A stretch of DNA of 64,000 nt from Tachypleus tridentatus (lineage: Eukaryota > Arthropoda > Merostomata > Xiphosura > Limulidae): contig NC_134830.1 in NCBI RefSeq assembly GCF_004210375.1, forward strand, positions 1,550,001 through 1,614,000, in the 5' to 3' direction. Made by a program: the position numbers and the translations under genes. Under the pieces are notes generated by a model that saw nothing but the letters and a program-made list of their open reading frames with translations, did no database searches and was not told the DNA's origin. Below, piece after piece: positions 31,532-44,096 of this stretch (position 1 is the stretch's first letter; the number at the start of each line of letters is the position of its first letter).

Positions 31532-32655
31532 CTGAGATAAATAAAAACACATAATGAAACGTTTGTAGGTATAGAGAGGGAAACAAAAATGGCTAAACCT
31601 TTCAGAATGTGCAATAGTTAAGATTATAGCTGTTTTACTAACTGAAAGTACAATTATTCTCCGAAATTATTTTCCAGAAACAAGGGTCAATCACACATGA
31701 CAAGCATTAAACACAAGTACAACACAGATCTGTTTCACAAACCATGACATTAACTCTACAATTTAACATTTATTTTCTAGCTTTAGTAGCACTAGTTTCA
31801 TTTGTTAATAAGAGTTTGATGAACTCATTACCTTTATCAAGGAAACATAAAACAAACATTCATAAAATGATATTTGAACAATGTTACACGTGCAGTATCA
31901 TGTTTAAAAATGATCCAACAGTCGACCTCAATTTGAAAACATTAGATGTTTCATCATAATAAAAATACAAACCACTAGAATGGTACCCTGGTGATGTTAA
32001 AAGGGTTGAATAATGAAATTCTAACAATATTCTAATACAATTCACATGATTTTCTAACTAGCATGGCCAAATTTTCCAAGAATTATAACCACAACCAAAG
32101 TTTTGTTTTCCTGTGGTTCTACTAAAACACTCATTACATGGAACATTCATGGTTATATAACTGATTTGTTGTACAAAACATGTTAAAAAAACTCAGATGA
32201 CCACTTATCTAGAATACAAACATATACAGCTGGAGTACATGTGGTAATGTTGACATGAAAGCCAAATGTTACTAACATGAAGTGAGTGAACCATGTGCCA
32301 GGTTAATATGACTCCTAAGTTACTGCCAGTTCATCAATATTACCAGAAGTAAAGCTGATTTCTTCCTAAAGCTTCCACTTCTTGCTGAACTGTACTCAAG
32401 TCCAGGCATCATCAGTTACTATGTTTCTTCTCACCAGTTGAATCCAGCAGACACATCTATCAGATGAACAATTTGACAATTCACAACTTCAGAAGTGTCA
32501 CAGAATTCAAGATACCATTCTCATACTGTATGACATTCATAGTACAGTGATATCTACTGCTGATGTGTTGTCCACTAGCTGCTCAACTGTTAAATATATT
32601 AGGAACCACATACTGTTAGAAGTTTCTTGAAAAGTTTACTGGATCCAGTATTCTT
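31532..32655. other. FGF-like intron, right part, no other feature
   Basis: AT-rich intron between the terminal FGF-like exon and the inserted LINE copy 3. The 71-codon + strand frame at 31744-31959 has no recognised family. The bases CCAGTATTCT at 32646-32655 probably form the LINE target site. Confidence 0.6.
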
Positions 32656-35600
32656 CCCTTGGTGTGAATTTTTGTATATGATGGTGGGATCTCCTAGAGA
32701 AGGTTCTGTTCTTTCAGTTTACCTCCTATGAGATCTAAACATTCACCTTGTGAAGGGGAGGAGAGGACCCTAGTGGTTGAGGAGTCTAACCTGAACATGC
32801 TACTTTGGCCTTAAATTCCTATAGACAGGAATCTTTGAGGTGGCCCCAAGGGTCAATCAGCTGGCCCACTTTGCCTAGTTCAACTGAGTACCAGTGTTGG
32901 ACGTTCTCAACAGGTGTTGTGGACATCGTATCTGATGCTGATGTTTGGGAATAGTGCTCACGAAACCCTGGCATTGCTGCAGTGTCCTTGTTTGGCACTG
33001 TTGTGTGTCCCCTCGTAAGGCTCCATGTTGGGTGGGGTCAATGGGCATCAAAATATTCTTTCTTTATGATGGATCCCCAATTAAAAATAAAAATAGATCA
33101 TAGGTAAAGTACCATGACTCAAAAATTCTGAGCAGCAATCTTCAACTTCTTCAACACCTGTACCTCGTATTCTGATATTACATTCTTCATCAGACAAACC
33201 TGAAGGCAAATGTCTCCCTTTTGTTTTTTATTCAGAAGGGACTAAAGGGGCTTGCTGGCTCTTCTAAGTCCGACAAAAAGTTACGTTCTGGGGACATTTT
33301 GGTGGAAACATTCACTCCTAAACACAGTGAACTCCTCTTGCATTTGAAGGCCATTGGGGATACACTCATTAAAGTTATTCCCCATGCTACTTTGAATTCG
33401 CCATGAGGACTTATTAATGAAAGAGATTTGAAGAACATCCTCGAGTTATAAATCCTTGTTGTCCAAAGGAGTTTCTCCAGTGAGGCATGTCTCCACTTGC
33501 AAAGATGGAATTATGATGCCAACCAATTTTCTAATTTTGACGTTTGCTTCACCATGGCCGCCTACCACCATAAAGACAGGTTATCTAAATTGCAAAGTAT
33601 GGCCATATATTCCAAACCCTCTGAAATTTTCCAATTTTAGCTGTTCAGTCACTCAAGGATATCATGTTGTGGTTCCTTGGTGTGTGCTTGTTGTGGTGGC
33701 AAGGACCATGTTGTTTATGAGTGTGAAATAGACTCTCATTGTGTTAACTGTAGTGGAACTCACCCATCTTACTTTTGTTTATACCCTAGATATTGGAATA
33801 AAAAGAGGTACAACGTTTGAAAATGGTTCACAACATTTCTTGCCCCAAAGCTCGAAAGTTACTGTCCACCACCCGTCTAAGACATATACTGCTGCACTCC
33901 AGTCCTCTGCTACAATGGAAGACCAGACAAATCTCTCTGTGCCTCCAAAAGAATCGTTTTCAAACCACATGAAAAGTCTGTTGCCCTCCATAGTTATGAA
34001 AGTTGATGAGTCGACATCAACACTCATCTCTGTCCCTACCATTCCTTCCAGTAGATCCCTAGATCCACTTCCTTTGGTTCCAGGTTTGGGTATTTCCTTG
34101 GGCCCACCTTCTTCTTTGATCCCAAGATGTAGAACAATTATTCGTTCATGCCTTCTGAAACCTACATATACAGTCACCTTTCAGCAGGTTTCTTTGTACA
34201 GAAATGACAAGTTGTATGATGAATGGGTGCATGGAGGGGTGACACTGCTGGTCGATTGGCATGTGATCACCCTGTCTTTGCCACTTAGCACACCCTTGGA
34301 GGTAGTAACCATCAGAGTTTCCTTGGGTCGTACCATCACTGTTTGTTCTTTCCATCTGTCTCCTGGAAACACCTATGATCAATCAGACTTTGTTGTTCTC
34401 GTTGAACAGTTGCTATCTCCCTTTTTAATCATTTTAACGGACATAATACTATTACTATTGATAGAAGGGAGTCGCACCATAGAGCATATGCTCTCGGACC
34501 ACAACTCTTCTCTTTTCAGTACTGGTATTTATACATACTTTTATGCACCTGGTCATTCTTGTAATGCTATTAATTTCTCAGTCTGCTCCCTCTTCACTTT
34601 TCCTGGAAGGCTGACAGTAACCCCTGGAGCAGTGATCATTATCCTGTCATTTTGAGAGAGACTGATCATGGCCAATGCCACTTGACCCAGGGGACCTGGT
34701 GGAAGTTGGACCAGGCTAATTGGCCCTCTTTCACTGGTCTCTTAGAAATTGATTCTGCCATTGTCTGTAAGTCATCGATAGACGACTGAGTGGCAGCAGT
34801 GACCGAGTGTACTATCCAGGCAGCTTATCAATGTATTCTTAAAACCTCAACACTTTTTCCACAGTATCCTCGTCCGTATGAAATCCTGCCCACCACATGG
34901 CACAGAAGGCTCAAAAACGGGTCTGGGATACCTTTCGTAGGTATCCCACACTTTCAAACCGTATCACTATTCAATGGGCCCGTGCAAATGCTCGGCAGGT
35001 ACAATGTCAAACCCAGAAGGAATCTTGGATTACATTCACAATTAGCATCTCTTCTACCACCAGTTCCATAAGGGACAAGATTTGGAAGGTTAGTGGGCAG
35101 TATACTTCTGTCCCCCCTTATGATTTTGCTCTCTGATGGCCAGGAAGTAGCTGATACTCAGAGCATCGCCAATACTCTAGGTGAAAGCTTTTGCTATTTA
35201 TCTAACACTTCTACTTTATCCTCCACCTTCTTAGCCATCAAGACTCGGGCAGAGCGATCACCTCTTTACTTTCGAGCTGATCCTCTCTCTGACTATAATT
35301 GCCACTGGTGAAATTCAAACTGGCCCTTCATCGGTCGGACCTCATGATACACACTACGAGAAGCTGCATCATCTCTTTCTTGCTTATTTTGCTATTCTTC
35401 TCGTTGTGTTTAACTGGATCTGGCAGGAGAATGCTTTCTCTAAGCCTGAGAAGGATCTCAAGATTCCTTCAAACTATAGTCCAATTGCTTTGACAAGCTG
35501 TCTCTAAGACCATAGAGAAGATGGTTAATGTTTGGTTCCTCAAATCAAATTATTCTCGCCAACCAAGTGTGTATCCTGACAACAGCACTCTACCATGAAC

Positions 35601-36799
35601 AGCCTGATTTAACTTGAAATGTCAGTCAGAGAAGCCTTTCTCAAACGACATTGTCTGTCAGTATTATTTCACCTTGATAAAATTTACGTCATAATATTCC
35701 ACATGTTACGGTCTTGCCGTCTCAACACAGGTTTACCCCTAACACTGGACAATGTCACTGGCAATGATGACATTGTCCCTTTACAAATTTGTTTTAGTTT
35801 TCTGAGGATCATTGATCTTTTAATGCTATTTAAGTTTTTAATTTATAAATTAAACCTTTTTTAAGGTGACTCCTTTTAGGAATTACAGCACAACGATAAG
35901 GAATTAGAAAACAGTCGTAACGTCAGAACTGGAAAGGTAAACTTCAGGTGTCTAACACTAATGTTTGTATTTACCTGTTAGTTATCCTGGTGAGATATGA
36001 TAATCACAATTATGCTACAGATAATCCTTTACAACTTTTATTACTGTATTCTTTGTTATTTAAGCAGAATATTCGTGATGAAACTGTAGGCAGAATATTC
36101 GTGATGAAACTGTAGACAGAATATTCGTGATGAAACTGTAGACAGAATATTCGTGATGAAACTGTAGACAGAGTATTCGTGATGAAACTGTAGACAGAAT
36201 ATTCGTGATGAAACTGTAGACAGAATATTCGTGATGAAACTGTAGACAGAATATTCGTGATGAAACTGTAGACAGAATATTCGTGATGAAACTGTAGACA
36301 GAATATTCGTGATGAAACTGTAGACAGAATATTCGTGATGAAACTGTAGGCAGAATATTCGTGATGAAGAATATTCGTGATGAAACTGTAGGCAGAATAT
36401 TCGTGATGAAACTGTAGACAGAATATTCGTGATGAAACTGTAGACAGAATATTCATGATGAAACTGTAGACAGAATATTCATGATGAAACTGAAGACGAA
36501 AAGCGGAAGACTTTCGAAACGTCATCCTCTACACTTGTGTCTCCACAACAGGAAGTTGTCGTCCATTCTACAAAGTTTCATCATTGTATTACTGTAGTTT
36601 TGTTTTCTTACCGCTGTAGACTAAATGTAAAAATTGGATTCAATGTTATTTATGTTTTCTACTCATAAATTAAACTATTTTGTTTTAACATGATTCTTTT
36701 TATGAATGTTGATAATTTTGCTTTAACGTTTTACCGGTTGTTTGGAGCACACAGCATAGTTGCTTTGCGTCATTAAACGCCAAACAGCCAACCAACAAA
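32656..36799 (+). mobile_element. I-type LINE, copy 3, internally deleted, with embedded minisatellite
   Basis: It starts CCCTTGGTGTGAATTTTTG, homologous to the other LINE 5' ends. It keeps decayed ORF1 (RSGDILVETFTPKHSELLLH; zinc knuckles damaged) and endonuclease text. It lacks about 0.3 kb at the ORF1/ORF2 junction (near 34165) and most of the RT and RNase H (jump near 35680). The 3' UTR has one hairpin remnant (35922-35996), is interrupted by a 26-bp array (36064-36492) and ends near CAAACAGCCAACCAACAAA. Imperfect target-site duplications are CCAGTATTCT (32646-32655) and CCAGGATTCT (36800-36809). It lies antisense within the FGF-like intron. Confidence 0.85.
36064..36492. repeat. 26-bp minisatellite, about 16 copies, inside LINE copy 3
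   Basis: The unit is GACAGAATATTCGTGATG then AAACTGTA. One unit (36361-36373) is shortened. It gives a 171-codon open frame on the - strand, which is an artefact. It is followed by CGGAAGACTTTCGAAACGTC, a hairpin-like text unlike LINE sequence, so array plus flank may be a separate small insertion. Confidence 0.93.
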
Positions 36800-36809
36800 C
36801 CAGGATTCT

Positions 36810-37258
36810 AGGCGATCAATTGTACTGATGGTCTGACAATGCGATGACCTCACTTGTAGCCACTGTATAACGGCGTATGTTTGACAAACTTGTCACATAA
36901 CTATTGCTTTCCACGTCACTGAAGTAAACAAATGTCTTATTTATGGTCATTACATTATGAACTTGAATTTCTTAAAACTCTGCTATTCTTAAAATTTCTA
37001 ACATTGGGTATCTTCAATTTTATATGAAGCTGAAATACATCATTAGGCCACACGAGTGGTGAAATAACATATGAAATGCACACATTAAACCACAGAAATG
37101 GTAAACAAACACATGACTGGACTCGGGAATATCACCGATACGTTTTAATGGAAACTATGAATTTCCCTATATTGTTTTGACTAATATAAAAATCACAATT
37201 TAAGAAACCAGTGTGGGTCATAGAGCATCACCAAAACACAGATATCGTGACCTGTTAC
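36810..37258. other. FGF-like intron, no other feature
   Basis: Unique AT-rich intron between LINE copy 3 and the middle FGF-like exon. Nothing recognised. Confidence 0.6.
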
Positions 37259-37365
37259 CTGTGCATATAGATTTCCATTTTCATTCATAGCCACATACTT
37301 TCCTGCTGTTGTTCCTCTAATTTTCACTCCTTCTCCGTTAGGCGTCAGAGAGACCGAAAAGGTTC
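37259..37365 (-). CDS. Fibroblast growth factor-like protein, middle exon
   Basis: On the - strand, the acceptor TATGGTAG ends at 37366 and the donor CAG|GTAACA begins at 37258. The two first bases complete Gly from the previous exon. The exon reads TFSVSLTPNGEGVKIRGTTA then GKYVAMNENGNLYAQ. It matches the FGF core segment with (V/I)-x-I-(R/K)-G-x-x-(A/T)-x-(R/K)-Y-(L/V)-A-M-(N/K)-x-x-G-x-L-Y. Length is 107 nt against the typical 104 nt for FGF exon 2, with the same phases (1 in, 0 out). The conserved Cys before A-N-R-Y-L-A-M is Thr here, so both hallmark core cysteines are absent. Confidence 0.95.
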
Positions 37366-37865
37366 CTACCATAGAAAAAAATTTGTCAGTAAGAAACATA
37401 AAACCGAATAAGCTAAGTTTATCCAGCTAATTACAAATAGTTGTTTGAAAATTGTATAGAATATTACCATTAACAGAGCTAATGACGTCACTGTTTGATA
37501 TAAAACATACCTCACTGATTCAGATGAATACAATGAATTAGGATGATAAACAGAAACAATAATATCGGATACAACATTTCACCCTTATGACACCGTTTGT
37601 AGTAAGTGTGTTAAACACTCAAAGTGAATAAACAGCAGTTCTTGATTTTAAATTACTAGCCAGAATAAATGGAAACAGCCAAAAGCACCTGCCGCCACAC
37701 AGGCTTTCTACAGCTCTTCCAACCGCACTATGGCACTAATAAAGTTATTACTCAACCACCGTGAAAATGCATTTTGTTTTCTGCAACACCACATCATGAA
37801 GCGTTTTGCTTTTGATTTACTGCTCCATAAGCTAACACTGATCACTTACAGCCGAACAAGTTTAG
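37366..37865. other. FGF-like intron, no other feature
   Basis: Unique intron sequence between the middle exon and the SINE. A 60-codon + strand frame (37730-37912) runs into the SINE and is not supported. Confidence 0.5.
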
Positions 37866-38140
37866 TTGGTTTTGAATTTCACGCAAAGCTACACGAGGGC
37901 TATCTGCGCTAGCCATTCCTAGTTTAGCAGTGTAAGACTAAATGGAAGGCAGCTAGTTATCACCATCCAACTCCAACTCTTGGGCTACTATTTTATCAGC
38001 AATAGTGGGATTAACCGTCACATATAATGCCTCCCAATGGCTGAAAGGGCAAGCATGTTTGGTGTGACCGGTATTCGAACCCGCAACCCTCAGATTGGGA
38101 GTCGAGTGCCCCAACAACTCTAGCCTAGTAAGAGGCAAAA
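37866..38140 (-). mobile_element. tRNA-derived SINE (same family as 19111), - strand
   Basis: It starts with the tail end GGTTTTGAATTTCACGCAAA, followed by the body GAGGGCTATCTGCGCTAGCC. The head TATTCGAACCCGCAACCCTC is the reverse complement of the B-box region. The A-box end (CAACAACTCTAGCCT) is decayed. It lies in the FGF-like intron in the same orientation as the gene. Confidence 0.85.
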
Positions 38141-38499
38141 TGAGCTACACGGAAAGTTAAAACGCTATATGAAAGACTGAATAGAATATTTCCCGGAGAT
38201 CATAACAACTCACTACAACTTTTGTACTACTTAGCTGTTGTACACTTAAACAGAGTTCATCATTTAATTATTATTGTTCTACCTAATAAATATGTCATCG
38301 AAAATATTATTTCATACACAAAATCAATCAACAGATGTTAACAAGGGCAATGACGTCATATTACTACTGCAATATTAACCCTACTAGTGTAAAACCACAC
38401 CAATTTGATCTAAGTATAGGCAACATGTCTGCAACACTGCGTAAAATCCTTTTATGATCATTCTTGGGTAGTGTGAGAAGAAAAGACATGTTTTCATTG
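38141..38499. other. FGF-like intron, no other feature
   Basis: AT-rich intron DNA with no recognised element. Confidence 0.5.
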
Positions 38500-38968
38500 A
38501 CCACAGCTTGTCGGGATACGATGTGGTTTTAGTTAAAGAATCTCTGGTCAACAGCTTGTCGGGATACGATATGGTTTTAGTTAAAGAATCTCTGGTCAAC
38601 AGCTTGTCGGGATACGATATGGTTTTAGTTAAAGAATCCCTGGTCAGCAGCTTGTCGGGATATGATATGGTTTTAGTTAAAGAATCTCTGGTCAACAGCT
38701 TGTCGGGATACGATATGGTTTTAGTTAAAGAATTCTTGGTCAACAGCTTGTCGGGATACGATGTAGTTTTAGTTAAAGAATCCCTGGTTAGCAGCTTGTC
38801 GGGATATGATATGATTTTAGTTAAAGAATCCTTGGTTAGCAGCTTGTCGGGATACGATATAGTTTTTGTTAAAGAATCCCTGGTTAGCAGCTTGTCGGGA
38901 TACGATATAGTTTTAGTTAAAGAATCCTTGGTTAGCAGCTTGTCGGGATATGATATGATTTTAAAGAG
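38500..38968. repeat. 48-bp minisatellite, about 9.6 copies
   Basis: The unit is CAGCTTGTCGGGATACGATA, TGGTTTTAGTTAAAGAATC, then CCTGGTCAA. A 16-codon period produces open frames on both strands (155 codons on +, 119 on -) with the peptide repeat SLSGYDMVLVKESLV, which I judge to be an artefact in an intron. Confidence 0.94.
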
Positions 38969-39465
38969 TTCCTAGTGAAATTTTTTTTTTCGTTCAAGCT
39001 AAACGAGTTAGTTTAGCTTCTTTCAAAACTCTAATTAATCGATACATAAATGTTGTTTCTGATAAAGTAATTTATATTAATGGTTAATTCATTGTAAGCG
39101 ATACTTGACATGTACGTAATCGTTCTCAACTTTAGAGACCTATTTTCTTGCTTTGTTTTAATAATCTGTAAAATTACTCTTCTGATGTTCTTGTCTTCCC
39201 TTTATCAAGTGTAAACATTCGCTTTTATTGTTAACATTTGATAAGGATTTTGGTTCTGTAGGACAATAACCCAACTGGCAGGCTAAAATAAATTAAAACA
39301 CATGCTTCACTCACATGTATCTTCGTTTGTTGTTCCATACCTGGTGTAGCGTCTCGACATTCAATTCGCTACGTGATATTTGGGACTAACTGATTTGTTT
39401 ACTATACAGTAATCTGTCATCGTGATAAAAAGATAAATAAATTGGTGTTAAATTCATTTAAAACA
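38969..39465. other. FGF-like intron, no other feature
   Basis: AT-rich unique DNA with no recognised element. Confidence 0.5.
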
Positions 39466-39678
39466 TTGCTTCACATGAACTCAGAATACGCTGGATGACT
39501 AGCAGGTGGAATGGTTCATTGCTTCACGTGAACTCAGAATACGCTGGACAATTAGCAGGTGGAATGGTTCATTGCTTCACGTGAACTCAGAATATGCTGG
39601 ACGATTAGCAGCTGGAATGGTTCATTGCTTCACGTGAACTCAGAATACGCTGGACGACTAGCAGGTGGAATGGTTCAG
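39466..39678. repeat. 53-bp minisatellite, 4 copies, with CACGTG
   Basis: The unit is CATTGCTTCACGTGAACTC, AGAATACGCTGGACGACTAG, CAGGTGGAATGGTT. Three of four units carry an E-box CACGTG (the first has CACATG). It directly precedes a SINE fragment. Confidence 0.92.
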
Positions 39679-39701
39679 AGATTAACGGGAAAGTAATGTT
39701 T

Positions 39702-39896
39702 TGTTTTTGAATTTCGCACAAAGCTACTCGAGGGCTATCTGTGCCAGCCGTCCCTATTTTAGCTGTGTAAGGCTAGAGGAAAGGCAACTAGTCATCACCA
39801 CCCACCGCCAGCTCTTGGGCTACTCTTTTACCAACGAATAGTGAGATTGACCATAACAATATAACGCCCCTAAGGCTGAAAGGACGAGCATGTGCT
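39702..39896 (-). mobile_element. tRNA-derived SINE, head-truncated, - strand
   Basis: TGTTTTTGAATTTCGCACAA, ACTCGAGGGCTATCTGTGCC and GGGCTACTCTTTTACCAACG match the SINE body. Homology ends at about GAGCATGTGCTTGGC, before the tRNA-like head, so this copy is 5'-truncated. Confidence 0.85.
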
Positions 39897-40436
39897 TGGC
39901 TCTTTATTTAATTATGAATTAATAATCTGGGACGGCTGTTCTCAATTAGTTGTGGTGAGAAAGTCAGAAACCAACAAAATAGCGTGTGGTACAAATCAGT
40001 AAGGCAATTATTTCTGACAAGTATCAAGTACTGTTGTTTTTTTCCTGTAATAATACACCGACGAGAATCCAACCAGGAACATTTCGTTCGTAAACCTACC
40101 ACTGATCTTTCAGTGGGTAGAAGATATGATATATTGTTAGTGTTTTCTTAGTGCAAATCTACACAACGAAGTATCCCTGGTCTGTTCACCACGGAGAATC
40201 GAACCTATGGAAGAGGGGGGTAGATAAGTATTACACTATATACAGAGTACAGTGACAGTAGGAACACACGTGGTTAAATTTTATCTCCAATGCGCATGCG
40301 TATATTTGAAAAGTAGAAAGAGTTTAAGTGAATAAACAGAGACTGGGCAGCACCCTCTGGCTATCAATCGCTGAGCCTCTGGGTCGCCATCTATGAAACA
40401 TTAAGTTAATTATAATCGGTCGGCTATATGTGGATT
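39897..40436. other. FGF-like intron with SINE-like relics
   Basis: Two decayed tRNA-like stretches, around 40020-40100 (ACCGACGAGAATCCAACC) and 40140-40215 (CACGGAGAATCGAACCTATG), look like - strand relics of the second SINE family. No gene. Confidence 0.45.
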
Positions 40437-41190
40437 GACAGTATGAACAACTTTTTACTCATGGAAACTTGACTAACAATAACAGTATGAACAACTTTTT
40501 ACTCATGGAAACTTGACTAACAATAACAGTATGAACAGCTTTTTACTCATGGAAACTTGACTAACAATAACAGTATGAACAACTTTTTACTCATGGAAAC
40601 TTGACTAACAATAACAGTATGAACAACTTTTTACTCATGGAAACTTGACTAACAATAACAGTATGAACAGCTTTTTACTCATGGAAACTTGACTAACAAT
40701 AACAGTATGAACAACTTTTTACTCATGGAAACTTGACTGACAATAACAGTATGAACAGCTTTTTACTCATGGAAACTTGACTAACAATAACAGTATGAAC
40801 AACTTTTTACTCATGGAAACTTGACTAACAATAACTGTATGAACAACTTTTTACTCATGGAAACTTGACTAACAATAACAGTATGAACAACTTTTTACTC
40901 ATGGAAACTTGACTAACAATAACAGTATGAACAACTTTTTACTCATGGAAACTTGACTAACAATAACAGTATGAACCACTTTTTACTCATGGAAACTTGA
41001 CTAACAATAACAGTATGAACAACTTTTTACTCATGGAAACTTGACTAAAAATAACAGTATGAACAACATTTTACTCATGGAAACTTGACTAACAATAACA
41101 GTATGAACAACTTTTTACTCATGGAAACTTGACTAACAATAACAGTATGAACAACTTTTTACTCATGGAAACTTGACTAACAATAACATG
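40437..41190. repeat. 44-bp minisatellite, about 17 copies
   Basis: The unit is AACAGTATGAACAACTTTTT, ACTCATGGAAACTTGACTAA, CAAT. Very uniform; variants are single bases (aacagc, aaccac, gactgac). It lies in the FGF-like intron. Confidence 0.95.
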
Positions 41191-42307
41191 AACAACTTAT
41201 CAACTTGTACACAAAGTTTAACGTTGTATCAACAACTCGCATCATTTGATATTTGTTAATTTAGTTTAAAGTTTTACTAAAGGATATAAACGTGAAGTAC
41301 ACGAGAGAACAAATGACCAATCAATGTTTTGTATTCTACTTTTAAAATTCACACATTTTCTATCCAACAATTTATTTATAACTTGAAGAACATAAACAGT
41401 TAAAAAGATACTTTAAATATTGGTAATCTATACCGAATGGTTCTTAACATTACCGAGAACTAATAAACAAATTTACTCTTTGTTATGTAATACTAATATA
41501 TAACAATATACATACTAAATATATTATAGAAACTTGTATAATGTACATATAAATGACTTAAGTCCGTGTAATAATACAATAAAATGTGCACATGTAAAAC
41601 AGAAAGCTGAGTGCTGATAACGTAGGTTTAGGAAACTGCTCTTTACCATTTTGTTTTTTAACTTTCAACGTAAAGAAATTATTGCATATTTTATGTCCAC
41701 CGTTGGGCGGCGCTCCATACAAAATGAAAACTTTCCATGATAAAATATGGGAAAATGTCCAGTATTACACGTGATGCGTCTTGTCTGTTGCATTGATGTC
41801 AGTTTCCGACAGCCAAAGAGAAGGTTCGTTGAAATTCTAATATCTGACCAAAGGTCGCACACCTGGGTCAGCTGGTACAAGTGTAATAAAGTGCAAGAGA
41901 AAAGAAATAAAAACCACCAAAAGAAACGAATCTGAGTAAAAGATGGTAAAATATAAAGAAGTCAGACATCTGATGTGATCTGGTTGGTCATCCAATCAAT
42001 ACTGATAAAAAAATTCACATCTTTACACTAATACAATGCCAGCAACATCGGTGAGGAATGAATTAGGTCGGGGGGCATTTTAGGGCCTGATTCACTTAAA
42101 TGGCAGGCTCCACTTACCCTCTCCCACTTTCTAGTAATCTATCAACCAGTTGAAAGGGATCATCCATTTAGTATGTGGCAGCTTTGTAGCATCAACCCTC
42201 CAACCTCTTCCCTACGTTCCTTTAAGAAAATGGATCTGAAGCCATTCTCTCTCCAAATGACCAAACGACTGTTATCTGGCTGTAAGGTGAAGTATAAAAA
42301 GAAGATT
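41191..42307. other. FGF-like intron, no gene recognised
   Basis: Unique DNA. Overlapping open frames at 41665-41935 (62 codons on +, 71 on -) and 42173-42415 (+) match no family I know and lack supporting splice or initiation context. Confidence 0.45.
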
Positions 42308-43640
42308 ATTCCACGTGTTGTTGACACCGTTAATATAAACAGCAGTTGTCTAAATCAGTGTCTGGTACCTCCACGTGTTAGTTCCCTGGCAGTATTGTTA
42401 ACACCGTTAATATAAACAGCAGTTGTCTAAATCAGTGTCTGGTACCTCCACGTGATAGTTCCCTGGCAGTATTGTTAACACCGTTAATATAAACGGCAGT
42501 TGTCTAAATCAGTGTCTGGTACCTCCACGTGTTAGTTCCATGGCAGTATTGTTAACACCGTTAATATAAACGGCAGTTGTCTAAATCAGTGTCTGGTACC
42601 TCCACGTGTTGGTTCCCTGGCAGTATTGTTAACACCGTTAATATAAACAGCAGTTGTCTAAATCAGTGTCTGGTACCTCCACGTGTTGGTTCCCTGGCAG
42701 TATTGTTAACACCGTTAATATAAACAGCAGCTGTCTAAATCAGTGTCTGGTACCTCCACGTGTTGGTTCCCTGGCAGTATTGTTAACACCGTTAATATAA
42801 ACAGCAGCTGTCTAAATCAGTGTCTGGTACCTCCACGTGTTGGTTCCCTGGCAGTATTGTTAACACCGTTAATATAAACAGCAGCTGTCTAAATCAGTGT
42901 CTGGTACCTCCACGTGTTGGTTCCCTGGCAGTATTGTTAACACCGTTAATATAAACAGCAGCTGTCTAAATCAGTGTCTGGTACCTCCACGTGTTGGTTC
43001 CCTGGCAGTATTGTTAACACCGTCAATATAAACAGCAGCTGTCTAAATCAGTGTCTGGTACCTCCACGTGTTGGTTCCCTGGCAGTATTGTTAACACCGT
43101 CAATATAAACAGCAGCTGTCTAAATCAGTGTCTGGTACCTCCACGTGTTGGTTCCCTGGCAGTATTGTTAACACCGTCAATATAAACAGCAGCTGTCTAA
43201 ATCAGTGTCTGGTATCTCCACGTGTTGGTTCCCTGGCAGTATTGTTAACACCGTTAATATAAACAGCAGCTGTCTAAATCAGTGTCTGGTACCTCCACGT
43301 GTTGGTTCCCTGGCAGTATTGTTAACACCGTTAATATAAACAGCAGCTGTCTAAATCAGTGTCTGGTACCTCCACGTGTTGGTTCCCTGGCAGTATTGTT
43401 AACACCGTTAATATAAACAGCAGCTGTCTAAATCAGTGTCTGGTATCTCCACGTGTTGGTTCCCTGGCAGTATTGTTAACACCAATATTATAAACAGCAG
43501 CTGTTTAAATCAGTGTCTGGTATCTCCACGTGTTGGTTCCCTGGCAGTATTGTTAACACTGTTAATATAAACAGCAGCTGTCTAAATCAGTGTCTCGTAT
43601 CTCCACGTGTTGGTTCCCTGGCAGTATTGTTAAAACCGTT
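42308..43640. repeat. 77-bp satellite, about 17 units, E-box per unit
   Basis: The unit is TGTTAACACCGTTAATATAA, ACAGCAGCTGTCTAAATCAG, TGTCTGGTACCTCCACGTGT, TGGTTCCCTGGCAGTAT. Nearly every unit carries CACGTG, and most also CAGCTG (the left units have CAGTTG). Homogeneity is high in the middle (42600-43400) with decay at the right end. It lies in the intron between the first visible and middle FGF-like exons, ending about 450 bp from the former. Confidence 0.95.
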
Positions 43641-44096
43641 AACATAAACAAAAAGGGTTTAAATCTGGCACTTTCACATGTTGTTAATACAGCTACTATA
43701 AACAGAAAACATCTGATGGTGTCTCGCACTAACTTATCGTTTTGCCGAATTTTACTTTTCTACATTGATGTAACATACACTTAAATCTGACATCTGTTCC
43801 AATCTCAACGAAATCAAATAGTGGTCATTTGTCTCAGTTATTATTGGGTCAAGTGGCTGTACCATTACTTTGGAAGCACTTCCACATTCTCCTAACATAC
43901 AAGATCTTGATACGACTGTCAGGTTTACAAACATCTGATGTTAAGATGAAAACACGGGTCACAGAAAATACAGAAATGAATTATTTGAAAGCGAGAAGTG
44001 AGACCCCTCCCCCAAGTTATGTTTTTATTTCAGATCACATGAACGATTAGATGGCTGATGGTTTGTTATTTACAGTAACATTTAATAAACACTCAC
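43641..44096. other. FGF-like intron next to the donor site, no other feature
   Basis: Unique DNA ending (in gene orientation, starting) with the GTGAGTG donor at 44096. Short frames are unsupported. Confidence 0.5.

Noticed and set aside
36010-36525. 171-codon - strand frame with FHHEYSVYSFITNIL repeats
   Set aside because: It is the 26-bp array embedded in LINE copy 3.
38384-38975. Open frames on both strands with SLSGYDMVLVKESLV and TKTISYPDKLLTRDSL repeats
   Set aside because: Product of a 48-bp (16-codon) array in an FGF-like intron; no flanking coding sequence.
41665-41935. Overlapping 62- and 71-codon frames on opposite strands
   Set aside because: No recognised family, no splice or start context, and located inside an FGF-like intron.
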